64,000 nt of DNA from NCBI RefSeq assembly GCF_001866005.1, contig NZ_MLQR01000045.1, forward strand, positions 1-64,000, in the 5' to 3' direction. The notes below the pieces were generated by a model, which saw only the letters and a list, made by a program, of their open reading frames with translations, was not told where the DNA came from and ran no database searches. Shown here one piece after another: positions 17,344-25,561 of the stretch. A program made the translations under genes and the position numbers. Numbering within the stretch: the stretch's first letter is position 1; each line of letters starts with the position of its first letter. Origin of the DNA: Anaerobacillus alkalilacustris. GTDB taxonomy: Bacteria; Bacillota; Bacilli; Bacillales; Anaerobacillaceae.

Positions 17344-19611
17344 TTAAATTATTTCTTGGTTTTCTTGTATCATCATTTTCTTTTTTGGCTCCTTCGTCCA
17401 TTTTCCTAATAGTAGAAATTCTACAAACTTTTCTTGTTTTAGTGGTTTACTACATAAGTAACCTTGAAATTCCTTGCAATCTAAAGTTTGAATAATTGAA
17501 AGTTGTTCATTTGTTTCAATTCCTTCAACGACTACCGATTTATTTAACTTATGACACAAGCGAATCGTAGCTTCGAATATTTCATAAGTTTCATTATTAC
17601 TTAAAATGTCGTTTATAAGGCTTTTATCAATCTTTATTGTGTCACATGGTAATTTTCTCAAATAATTTAAAGATGAATAGCCTGTCCCAAAGTCATCTAG
17701 TGCTAGGGAAATACCCATGCTTTTTAATTGCTTTAATGTCTTTAATACATGTTCTTCTCGATCGATTATGACGCTTTCCGTTATTTCAAATTCTAAGTAA
17801 CTTGAGTCGACGCCCTCTTCATTCAATATTGTCGAAACCGTTGAAACAAAGTCCGCTTGGAATAATTGAAGGGAAGAGATATTTATCGATATCTTCTCAA
17901 AGTTTATGCCCTGTTCTAACCATCCTTTAATTTGACGACACACTTCCCTTAGTAGCCATTCGCCCATCTTTACAATTAATCCTGATTCTTCAGCTAGTGA
18001 AATAAAATCAATTGGAGAAACAATGCCCCATTTCCGATGATTCCAACGCATTAGCGCTTCGGCTCCAGTTACCTCAAATGTTAATGGGTTAATACGTGGT
18101 TGAAAGTAAATAATGAACTCTTCTTTAACTAAAGCTTTTTTCAGATCATTTTTAAGAGTAAACATTTTAAAACTATTTAAATTCATGTTTGGGGAATAAA
18201 TTTGATATTGATTTTTCCCTTCCATTTTTGAATGATACACTGCAGTACCAGCATGTTTTAATAACTTTTTAATTGTATCTCCAGAAGAAGGATAGACACT
18301 AATTCCTATACTAGCTGAGATAAAAAATTCATAATCATCAATTTTAAATGGATTTTCGTCAAATAAATTCACCAAAAATTTTCCAACCTGATGGATTTCA
18401 TCAAAATTATTGGTGTTAGGAAAAATTAAGCCGTACTCGTCTCCACCTAATCTACCGCAAAATAGCTTTTTGTTTAACACATTTCTTAATCGTAGTGAAA
18501 CTTCTCTAAGAAGTTTATCACCTACATCATGCCCAAAAGAATCATTAACGTACTTAAATCCATCTAAGTTTATTAATATAACAGTAAACTGTAGATTATC
18601 TTCTTTTGAGTGAATGATTTCTTCAGCTAAACGCTTTTCAAAACTTCTGCGATTATTCAACCCAGTTAAATAATCATAATATGAAAGGTGGCTCACTTTC
18701 TCTTGTTCGTTAATAGTACGTAAACTGAAAACTATTCCGTTTATATAAGGGTCATCAATATAATTAGTAGTATTTAATTCGCACAGAATCCACGAACCGT
18801 TTTTGTGTCTTACATTAATATGAAAATGTAATGATTTTTCCTGTTTAGCTACGAGATTTTTTAGCTTTTTCGTTTTAGTATCTTCATTATTAAAGTAGTC
18901 AAATAGATTTGTTCCTATTACATCTTCAACTTTGTATCCCATCATTTGTTCTACTGAATTATTTTGATAGATTATTTTCATCTCTTGATCAATGATGCCA
19001 ATCACATCATTTGAATTCTTTGTAAAAAAATTTAACATTCTCTCTTTTTGTATGGCCCGAAACTCAAATTCTTTTTTATCAGAAATATCTTCTCTAAGAG
19101 TTAAGAATTGATAAGGGTTTCCTTTTGCATCTAAAACCGGAAAAATCGTCATTTCATTCCAAGTTGTAGAGCCATCTTTGCGTTTAATTTTAATTTCATC
19201 TTTCCAAATGTCACCTAAAAGAATGGTGTTCCACATATCTTTAAAATATTGTGTTGAATGATAACCGGAATTAAAAACTCGAGTGTGTTTTCCAATTATT
19301 TCGTCTTTTTCATAACCTATTACTTGGCAGCACTTTTCGTTAACAAAAAGAATAACTCCCTCGGTATCGGTAATTAAAATTTTGGCCTCATTATTAATAA
19401 CAGAATTTATTCTCTCGATATCAATTGCTAAGTGATCCGTACTTTCATTTCTTAACATTTTTTCTATTTTGTCATATTCATTTAAAAGGTGGTCAAGCTT
19501 CTGACTAACTTTAATAGTTTCCTCAGAGGATAATCCTTTCAAAGAAGCATGTTTAACCATAAGTTTTCTAGTATGTTCGATTTCCTTTAACAATTCAGTA
19601 TTGTTGCGCAT
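17344..19611 (-). CDS. Spo0E-PAS-PAS-GGDEF-EAL fusion protein
   Basis: A 755-residue soluble multidomain protein. Residues 5-50 match Spo0E aspartyl-phosphate phosphatases (helix, GLSSEETIKVSQKLDHLLNEYDK; SQKLD stands for the SQELD signature). Two PAS domains follow (about 70-180 and 190-310), then GGDEF (GRLGGDEYGLIF, with Y for F and no RxxD I-site seen), then EAL. All EAL catalytic residues appear present: GAEALMRW, NISSLQL, EITES, DDFGTGYS, KIDKS, VEGIET, FQGY. An active c-di-GMP phosphodiesterase is likely; diguanylate cyclase activity is uncertain. The Spo0E part could act on Spo0F-P or Spo0A-P, joining c-di-GMP to sporulation (inference). A decayed paralogue lies at 37.5-38.1 kb. Confidence 0.92.
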   Translation of the reverse strand: MRNNTELLKEIEHTRKLMVKHASLKGLSSEETIKVSQKLDHLLNEYDKIEKMLRNESTDHLAIDIERINSVINNEAKILITDTEGVILFVNEKCCQVIGYEKDEIIGKHTRVFNSGYHSTQYFKDMWNTILLGDIWKDEIKIKRKDGSTTWNEMTIFPVLDAKGNPYQFLTLREDISDKKEFEFRAIQKERMLNFFTKNSNDVIGIIDQEMKIIYQNNSVEQMMGYKVEDVIGTNLFDYFNNEDTKTKKLKNLVAKQEKSLHFHINVRHKNGSWILCELNTTNYIDDPYINGIVFSLRTINEQEKVSHLSYYDYLTGLNNRRSFEKRLAEEIIHSKEDNLQFTVILINLDGFKYVNDSFGHDVGDKLLREVSLRLRNVLNKKLFCGRLGGDEYGLIFPNTNNFDEIHQVGKFLVNLFDENPFKIDDYEFFISASIGISVYPSSGDTIKKLLKHAGTAVYHSKMEGKNQYQIYSPNMNLNSFKMFTLKNDLKKALVKEEFIIYFQPRINPLTFEVTGAEALMRWNHRKWGIVSPIDFISLAEESGLIVKMGEWLLREVCRQIKGWLEQGINFEKISINISSLQLFQADFVSTVSTILNEEGVDSSYLEFEITESVIIDREEHVLKTLKQLKSMGISLALDDFGTGYSSLNYLRKLPCDTIKIDKSLINDILSNNETYEIFEATIRLCHKLNKSVVVEGIETNEQLSIIQTLDCKEFQGYLCSKPLKQEKFVEFLLLGKWTKEPKKKMMIQENQEII

Positions 19612-19838
19612 GATACCACCCTCTTACATTAAATAAACCACAAATTTATTACTATAATCACATTATGTCAAAAAAACACACACTTTTGAATGCATTCGAC
19701 AAAACAAGACACTATCTTCACATTCCAAATTTTTCCCTAGTACATTTTTGTACAAATTAATAATTTTTATCGAAGTAGTTTGAATCATGTCACAAAAAGA
19801 TATATTCTAAGATTAGACACTGTAATGGTTGGTGAACT

Positions 19839-20348
19839 ATGATAAATAAACAGCTAAGAAAACTTAAATATCTTTGTCTTAGGTTATTAAGGATTAATGA
19901 TAGAGCTCATAGTATAGCAGGAGGCTTTTCGATTGGCTTTTTAATAAACTTTATACCATCATTTGGCTTTGGACCGTTTCTTTCCACTATAGGACCTAAA
20001 TTAGTGAAAGGAAATCCTGTTGCAGGGTTAATTGGATGTATAGCCTTTATTTGGGCGTTCCCGTTATTTTTTTATTTAAATATTATCGTCGGTGAATCCT
20101 TAATACCTATGCAATTTGAAAATAACATCGAAATAATAATTGAAGAAATTGAAGTGAGCCCCGTTGAACCTGAAGAAGTTCTTGAAGCAGGTTTGAAAAT
20201 TGGTAAGACATTTATAGTTGGCATGTGTCTTAATATGGTTATTTTTGGCATCATCCTTTACTTTCTCATCCATTATATCATTAAGAAATATCGCCGAGAT
20301 CTCCTTAGGTTATTGTATAAAAAGTGGCGGTTAAAAAAGTGGCAATAA
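19839..20348 (+). CDS. DUF2062 membrane protein
   Basis: A 169-residue protein with the DUF2062 pattern: an N-terminal basic stretch, IAGGFSIGFLINFIPSFGFGPFLSTIG, the second segment VAGLIGCIAFIWAFPLFFYLN, and a C-terminal membrane helix before a basic tail (KKYRRDLLRLLYKKWRLKK). About three to four membrane helices. Function unknown. Divergent from the GGDEF-EAL gene. Confidence 0.8.
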   Translation: MINKQLRKLKYLCLRLLRINDRAHSIAGGFSIGFLINFIPSFGFGPFLSTIGPKLVKGNPVAGLIGCIAFIWAFPLFFYLNIIVGESLIPMQFENNIEIIIEEIEVSPVEPEEVLEAGLKIGKTFIVGMCLNMVIFGIILYFLIHYIIKKYRRDLLRLLYKKWRLKKWQ

Positions 20349-20358
20349 TTAATAGTTT

Positions 20359-20476
20359 AATGAATTTCATAATCCATCCTTCTCGCCACCAAGGTGCTAT
20401 ATAGAGTTACATCAAACTGTTCGTAACTATAAATAGATTTATGTAGCTCGGTTTTTGTAATGATGAAATTCACTCA
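20359..20476. repeat. R4 MITE-like element
   Basis: About 118 bases bounded by TGAATTTCATAAT on the left and ATGATGAAATTCACTCA on the right, an inverted pair. Inside, TAGAGTTACAT opposes ATGTAGCTC. Confidence 0.5.
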
Positions 20477-20565
20477 GATGAATATATTTCCGAGTTACCT
20501 TCACCTATTAACAAAGCTGAACTTCAATTAGTTGGGTGACTGCCGCTAAAGAGTTAAATAAAATT

Positions 20566-20675
20566 AGCGATTTTCATAATGGGATATTTATGTGCTAGTT
20601 CACCTATATGTAGTGAATGATCGCACTATCAAACTACATATAGTTTGATGCTGCTTGAATAATGAAATTCACTCA
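20566..20675. repeat. R4 MITE-like element
   Basis: Second copy, 90 bases on: left GATTTTCATAAT, right AATGAAATTCACTC, with the internal palindrome ATCAAACTA..TAGTTTGAT. The 20349-20790 stretch holds only these repeats. Confidence 0.5.
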
Positions 20676-20790
20676 ATAAGAGAAGTGTTTTCCTAAAAGA
20701 AATCTTTTATTTTTTCTTCAAATTGTATTGCAAAAGAGGCTAGAATTTGTTAAGGTTTACAAAAGTTCATATTTTCTCTACTTCATTTTT

Positions 20791-20980
20791 TGAAGTGATA
20801 GAGGCGCAATGACCATTAGTACAAACTTTAAGGAGAGTGAGCTCCGTTGACGGGTTTGAAAAGGGGGATTTGCCGAAGCGACGAGTTTCTCATTGGCTTT
20901 GTTGCTGGGTCTGTCATTGAACAAATACAGAACTGTCGTATAGTTTTTAACTATATGGAGGGCTATCTTACGCTAGAATA
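20791..20980 (+). ncRNA. lysine riboswitch (L-box)
   Basis: Conserved blocks in order: GATAGAGGCGC, TTAGTA, GGAGAGTGAGCTCC, GGGGGATTTGCCGAAGCG, TTGGCTTTGTTGCTGGGTCT, GGAGGGCTATCTTAC. The P1 strands GTGATAG / CTATCTTAC close the junction. It lies directly before dapA, a classic lysine-riboswitch target, with a terminator after it. Confidence 0.95.
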
Positions 20981-20997
20981 ACCGTTGATTTTTTCCT

Positions 20998-21036
20998 AGC
21001 AGCAGCGATTCCCTCGTTGTTGTTTTTGTTTTTTCT
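20998..21036 (+). terminator. lysine-riboswitch terminator
   Basis: CAGCAGCGA pairs with TCGTTGTTG (with G-U pairs) around TTCCC, followed by TTTTGTTTTTT. It should form when lysine is bound and stop transcription into dapA. Confidence 0.85.
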
Positions 21037-21135
21037 AAAGGTTTACGGTGATCTTTGCGATTTAGCTCTATTCAGAACTTAACATCGTCATTATAAACAA
21101 TGGCGAAAAAAATCTAATGAATAGAGGTGTTCTAC

Positions 21136-22023
21136 ATGAATTTTGGGCAATTATTAACTGCGATGGTTACCCCATTCGATCAAGAAGGAAAAGTTGATTT
21201 TCAAGCAACAAACTCATTAATTAATTACTTAATAGCAACTGGAACGGAAGGTATCGTTGTTGCTGGAACAACAGGTGAATCTCCGACATTAACTACTCAA
21301 GAAAAAACTGAATTATTTAAATATGTTGTAGAAGTGGTAGACGGGCGTGTTCCGGTAATTGCAGGAACTGGATCAAATAATACAGTTGCATCTATAGAGT
21401 TAACAAAAATTGCAAGTTCTGTAGGGGTCGACGGCATTATGTTAGTCGTACCTTATTATAATAAACCAAGTCAAGAAGGACTTTATCAACACTTCAAAAC
21501 AATAGCTGAATCAACAGAATTACCAGTAATGCTTTACAATATTCCTGGACGAAGTGCTGTTAATATGTTACCAGAGACAATTATACGCCTTGCTCAAATT
21601 GAAAATATCGTTTGTATTAAAGAAGCTAGTGGAGACTTAGAAGCGATTGCCAATATTATTCAACACACGCCTGAAGATTTCCTAGTTTATACTGGAGATG
21701 ATAGTTTAACACTACCATTAATGTCAATTGGTGGGTACGGTGTAGTAAGTGTTGCTTCTCACGTTGTTGGTCTTGAAATGAAACAAATGATTACAGCATT
21801 CCAAAATGGCGAATATAAACAAGCTGCCCAAATGCATCGTAATCTATTACCGATTATGAAATCAATGTTTATTGCACCCAACCCAACTCCTGTAAAAGCT
21901 GCACTAGAAATGCTTGGTCAAAACGTTGGGTCGGTACGATTACCGTTAGTTCCACTTACCCTTGAAGAAACACAAATTGTCCATTCTGCATTAGAGCCAA
22001 AGATTTTATCTTCAGCTGTATAA
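21136..22023 (+). CDS. dapA: 4-hydroxy-tetrahydrodipicolinate synthase
   Basis: Condenses pyruvate with aspartate semialdehyde at the branch point to lysine and dipicolinate. A 295-residue TIM barrel: GTTGESPTLT, YNIPGRS with the catalytic Tyr, and the Schiff-base Lys in CIKEASGD. ATG is chosen (AGAGGTG six bases before) over an upstream in-frame GTG within that site. Single gene behind a lysine riboswitch, so it is repressed by lysine. The paralogue used for spore dipicolinate, if any, is not in the window. Confidence 0.97.
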   Translation: MNFGQLLTAMVTPFDQEGKVDFQATNSLINYLIATGTEGIVVAGTTGESPTLTTQEKTELFKYVVEVVDGRVPVIAGTGSNNTVASIELTKIASSVGVDGIMLVVPYYNKPSQEGLYQHFKTIAESTELPVMLYNIPGRSAVNMLPETIIRLAQIENIVCIKEASGDLEAIANIIQHTPEDFLVYTGDDSLTLPLMSIGGYGVVSVASHVVGLEMKQMITAFQNGEYKQAAQMHRNLLPIMKSMFIAPNPTPVKAALEMLGQNVGSVRLPLVPLTLEETQIVHSALEPKILSSAV

Positions 22024-22037
22024 ATGTATTGCGATAT

Positions 22038-22290
22038 AAGAAAAGCGCAAGCGCCTTGGTCACGAGCGAAAGGCACTGGAAGGCCTTTGACGGAAGCCGC
22101 TCTTTAGCTTCCTACGTGCTTCTGCGTCTTCTAGTATTGCTTCGTAGTAAGCTTCCTCGAAGCAAAGCTGCATGAAGCTATTCAGAGACGTTATTCATGT
22201 AGTTATTGAAGTCAATAGCTTGACTGAAGTGACCGAGCTCGTAGGCGCTGAAGCTAGACAGTTTCCAAGTTTGCAATTTTATACTTTCTT
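22038..22290 (+). repeat. R1 repeat, long form
   Basis: About 250 bases, closely matching the 17-kb copy, with only scattered differences (for example CTTTAGCTTCCTACGTGC). It starts 14 bases after the dapA stop. Confidence 0.9.
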
Positions 22291-22306
22291 ACATAGAAAA
22301 AAAAGA

Positions 22307-22342
22307 AGCTTTCAAGCTATATTAATAGCCTAGAAGCTTTTT
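22307..22342. terminator. terminator
   Basis: AAGCTT-GCTAT / ATAGC-AAGCTT imperfect hairpin flanked by A and T runs, between dapA and the convergent CstR-like gene. Confidence 0.7.
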
Positions 22343-22357
22343 TTATGGAATTACGCT

Positions 22358-22618
22358 TTATCTACTTTTCACCAATAGTTCCACAGCTTCTTGTATAAAC
22401 TTATCCGTTCCCTCACCCTTTTCTATTTGATCTCTGATACATTTTTCTAAGTTTTCACTAACTACTACGCCTATTGCGCGATCAAGAGCATTTCGTGCAG
22501 CTGACATTTGAACAACCAATTCTTTACAATCCTTTTCTTCTTCCATCATTCGCAAAATTCCTTTTATTTGTCCTTCAATTCTTTTTACTCTATTTTTAAC
22601 CTTATCGTCATATTTCAT
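22358..22618 (-). CDS. CsoR/CstR-family (DUF156) repressor, CstR-like
   Basis: An 86-residue all-helical repressor with the family core VKRIEGQIKGILRMMEEEKDC. CsoR copper sensors have Cys-x24-His-x3-Cys. Here the spacing is kept (DCKELV ... VVSENLEKC) but the His position is Asn, as in persulfide-sensing CstR and B. subtilis YrkD-type proteins. Copper sensing is therefore unlikely and a two-Cys persulfide switch more likely. No sulfurtransferase or copper exporter is adjacent, so it looks orphaned. The upstream ATATACCCCTTA could be an operator half-site. Confidence 0.85.
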   Translation of the reverse strand: MKYDDKVKNRVKRIEGQIKGILRMMEEEKDCKELVVQMSAARNALDRAIGVVVSENLEKCIRDQIEKGEGTDKFIQEAVELLVKSR

Positions 22619-22839
22619 TTATTTTTCCACCCTTCATGCAATACTTATCAAACGCTAATCACTTTAAGAATCATTCGCACTTCCATTATATACCCCTTAC
22701 AGTATTAAAGCAAGGCTCTAAATATGAATTCCTATAGGAGTTGTCAGTTTTATAATTTATTGTGAAATTGTTCATCAGTATTAGCCATAACAGAATCTCA
22801 ATTGTTGTACTCTTTCCTGACAGAAAATAAAAATACAAA

Positions 22840-22876
22840 AAGTCTGATCAACATTTCCGTAGTCAGACTTCTTTTA
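22840..22876. terminator. terminator of the HAD hydrolase gene
   Basis: AAGTCTGA pairs with TCAGACTT across a 15-base loop; A-run on one side and CTTTT on the other. Confidence 0.75.
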
Positions 22877-22908
22877 TGTAATGTATTCTTAATTGCTTCC
22901 TTTAGTGT

Positions 22909-23640
22909 TTAATCTATTTCTTTAGCAAATATCCCTAGTTTTCCTTTCAACTTCTCGTATAATTGTTCCAATGTTCCCTCGTCATTGATTGGATAGTTCG
23001 GTTCACCGCGATCAATGACAAAACCATGAACTAGAAATGTTTTCATTCCTATTTGTGATGCGGACATATCCTCTTGCTTGTCATTTCCAACCATAATACA
23101 ATCTTCTGGCTTCACTTCTAGGCGGTGACAAATATTTCGGTAATACTCGACATGTGGCTTTGTATAAACACTTTCTTCGTATACAGTCACGATATCAAAT
23201 GTTAATTCGTTAATACCAGCCCAACGTAAACGCTCATAAATAGCTGCTTTTGGAAATAAGGGATTAGTAGCAATCACAATACGGTAACCTTGATTTATGG
23301 CTTCTTCGACTACTTTTTTTGCGACCGGTGTGGGTTCCGTTAAGTAATCTAAAGTAGGAAATGTTTCTTCATAAAATTTATCTAATGTCGGCCAAATTTC
23401 TTCTTTATTAAGATTCACTAATGATAGGAATGACTTCGTGAAGACTTGTTCATTTGTTTTTTCTTCCTCTAGATTACGTATCATCGCATCTGTACCAGCA
23501 AGTAGAGCTTTTGTAAATTCATGAGGATCAAGTATGTGTGATACTCTTGATGCTAATTTCTGTATATAGTTTTTCACAAATAAATCCGTGTCCATAGGAA
23601 GCAATGTACCATCTAAATCAAATAAAATTACTTTTGACAT
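22909..23640 (-). CDS. HAD-superfamily hydrolase
   Basis: A 243-residue phosphatase-like protein. Motif I is FDLDGTLLPMD, motif II VIATNPLFP, motif III Lys in YTKPHVEYY, motif IV GNDKQEDM. The cap is the C1 helical type, with several family relatives annotated as generic phosphoglycolate-type phosphatases. Substrate unknown. Good ribosome site GGTGAGGCG. It follows the Dabb gene with a terminator between, so probably its own unit. Confidence 0.85.
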   Translation of the reverse strand: MSKVILFDLDGTLLPMDTDLFVKNYIQKLASRVSHILDPHEFTKALLAGTDAMIRNLEEEKTNEQVFTKSFLSLVNLNKEEIWPTLDKFYEETFPTLDYLTEPTPVAKKVVEEAINQGYRIVIATNPLFPKAAIYERLRWAGINELTFDIVTVYEESVYTKPHVEYYRNICHRLEVKPEDCIMVGNDKQEDMSASQIGMKTFLVHGFVIDRGEPNYPINDEGTLEQLYEKLKGKLGIFAKEID

Positions 23641-23700
23641 CTCTTATTCGCCTCACCTTAGTTTTTATTAACAATGCCAAATATACCATACACAATTGTA

Positions 23701-23730
23701 AAAAGCCTAACGAAAACATTAGGCTTTTTT
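23701..23730 (-). terminator. terminator of the Dabb gene
   Basis: AAAAGCCTAA pairs with TTAGGCTTTT around CGAAAACA, 15 bases past the stop. Confidence 0.85.
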
Positions 23731-23745
23731 AATCGTTAAACTTTA

Positions 23746-24039
23746 TTAAATTTCGATGTCTACTCCGATACTGTCTACTCTTCCAACCTCTTTAATATAA
23801 TTAGCAACAGCTTGATGATTAGGGTCTGTTACATAGGCATCAAGAGATGCACGGTCTTCAAAACGAACCATAAGAACGACTTGATATTCCTTGTTTCGCT
23901 CAGAAATATTTAGTCCAGCATGAAGTTCAACAATACCAGTAAGGTGTTCTTTCAATGCTTTAAATCGTTCAATCACTTCAAGTAATTGATCGGCAGTGGT
24001 ATCCTCGGAAAATTTAACTAAAACTATACGTTGAATCAT
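23746..24039 (-). CDS. Dabb-family stress-responsive protein
   Basis: A 97-residue dimeric alpha-beta barrel (Dabb) protein: MIQRIVLVKFSEDTTADQLLEVIE, then the conserved HAGLNISER and VRFEDRASLDAYVTDPNHQ. The fold is known, the function is not. It starts about 150 bases after gabT and has AAGAGGA before its ATG. It may be cotranscribed with the lysine catabolic genes, but the gap makes this uncertain. Confidence 0.85.
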   Translation of the reverse strand: MIQRIVLVKFSEDTTADQLLEVIERFKALKEHLTGIVELHAGLNISERNKEYQVVLMVRFEDRASLDAYVTDPNHQAVANYIKEVGRVDSIGVDIEI

Positions 24040-24196
24040 TTGGAGTTCCTCTTTTCTTCCTAAAATTTTATTTCACTGCTCATTTTAACGATCAATTAGT
24101 CGAGGTGCAATTCTTTTGTTTGAAACATCAATATAAATATTGTAAAACATAATAGAAGCTTGTTTATTCCTCTCAATTGTCGTTACACAGATATTG

Positions 24197-25546
24197 CTAT
24201 TCTACTTCGCGATTAATAATTTCATCTATGACTTCTTCAATCACTTCTAGACCTTCATGAAGTTGTTCATCAGTAATAACAAGTGGACATAAAAAACGTA
24301 ATACATTACTGTAAAGACCAGCCCCTAAAATGACAACTCCACGTTTATTTGTTTCTTGAACAATTTTTCCAACTAACTCTTTGTTTGGTTCTTTCGTATG
24401 GGAATCCTTCACAAACTCAATTGCAGTCATAGCTCCCAACGTACGAATATCTCCAATTTGTGGGATAGCTTTCTTTAGTATGGAAAATCGATTCACAATT
24501 TGTTCACCAATAGATTGCGCCCGGTCATAAAGTTTTTCTTTCTCTATCATATCAATAACGTTCAATGCGGCGACACAGCCAAGTGGACTCCCCCCGTATG
24601 TTCCACCGATCTCTCCAGAATAAGGTGCATCCATAATTTCCGCACGCCCTGTAACTGCACTAATCGGTAAACCAGCAGCAATTGATTTTGATAATGTCAT
24701 TAAATCTGGAATTACACCATAGTGCTCGATTGCAAACATCTTTCCTGTACGACCAAACCCTGTTTGCACCTCATCAGCTATGAATAAAATTCCATATTTT
24801 TCACATAATTTTTTAACTCCTTGAACGAAACCAACCGATGGCACAATAAACCCACCTTCTCCTTGTACGGGCTCCATAATAACTGCAGCCACATCTTCAG
24901 CAGATACTTCACGTAAAAAAAAGTCTTCAAATTGAGATAAAATAAGGTCATCGACATCATCGTTCGTCATTCCACTTGGCTTTCGATAGTAATACGGATA
25001 AGGCATTTTATACGTATCAGTTGCAAATGGACCAAAACCATTTTTATACGGTTTTACTTTACTCGTTATGGACATTGCCATATATGTTCTACCATGGTAT
25101 CCACGCTCAAAAGAAATAATTCCTCTTCGCTTCGTGAATTTCCTAGCAATTTTAATCGCATTCTCTACTGCTTCGGCACCACTATTTAAAAAAAATGTTT
25201 TTTTATCATGTGTGCCAGGTGTAATCGAATTTATTTTTTCTGCTAATGTAATATACGGTTCGTACATCATAACATGAAAGGAAGTATGCAAATAATCGCT
25301 TATTTGATGTTTTAGTGCATCTACTACTTGTTTCGGACAATGGCCAACATTCATTGTTCCAATTGCACCGGCAAAATCTATAAATGTATTTCCATCAACA
25401 TCAGTAAGTAAGGCACCACGACCTTCTTTAACAAAAGTCAGCGCTGTATTAAAAGGGCCTCTAGGAACATTTTCGTAACGACGCTCTAATAAAACCTTTG
25501 CTTTAGGTCCAGGTATTTCAGTTTTTAAATCAATGAACTTTTTCAA
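24197..25546 (-). CDS. gabT: 4-aminobutyrate aminotransferase-type class III transaminase
   Basis: A 449-residue PLP enzyme: NSGAEAVENAIKIARKFT, YHGRTYMAMS, EPVQGEGG, FIADEVQTGFGRTG, and the Schiff-base Lys in LMTLSKSIAAGLP. GABA-transaminase-like overall. The start is TTG (MKKFIDLK) four bases after GAGGTGA, and only 15 bases separate it from yodQ, so it belongs to the lysine operon. This placement suggests it takes the amino acid released by the YodQ deacylase, plausibly GABA (inference). Confidence 0.88.
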   Translation of the reverse strand: MKKFIDLKTEIPGPKAKVLLERRYENVPRGPFNTALTFVKEGRGALLTDVDGNTFIDFAGAIGTMNVGHCPKQVVDALKHQISDYLHTSFHVMMYEPYITLAEKINSITPGTHDKKTFFLNSGAEAVENAIKIARKFTKRRGIISFERGYHGRTYMAMSITSKVKPYKNGFGPFATDTYKMPYPYYYRKPSGMTNDDVDDLILSQFEDFFLREVSAEDVAAVIMEPVQGEGGFIVPSVGFVQGVKKLCEKYGILFIADEVQTGFGRTGKMFAIEHYGVIPDLMTLSKSIAAGLPISAVTGRAEIMDAPYSGEIGGTYGGSPLGCVAALNVIDMIEKEKLYDRAQSIGEQIVNRFSILKKAIPQIGDIRTLGAMTAIEFVKDSHTKEPNKELVGKIVQETNKRGVVILGAGLYSNVLRFLCPLVITDEQLHEGLEVIEEVIDEIINREVE

Positions 25547-25561
25547 AGGGTCACCTCACAA

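Noticed and set aside
17344-19611. Degenerate GGDEF (GGDEY) as proof of an inactive cyclase
   Set aside because: Tyr for Phe at the last position can be tolerated, so cyclase activity is left open.
20349-20790. Possible gene upstream of the lysine riboswitch
   Set aside because: All open frames are short, without ribosome sites, and the stretch is taken up by two R4 elements.
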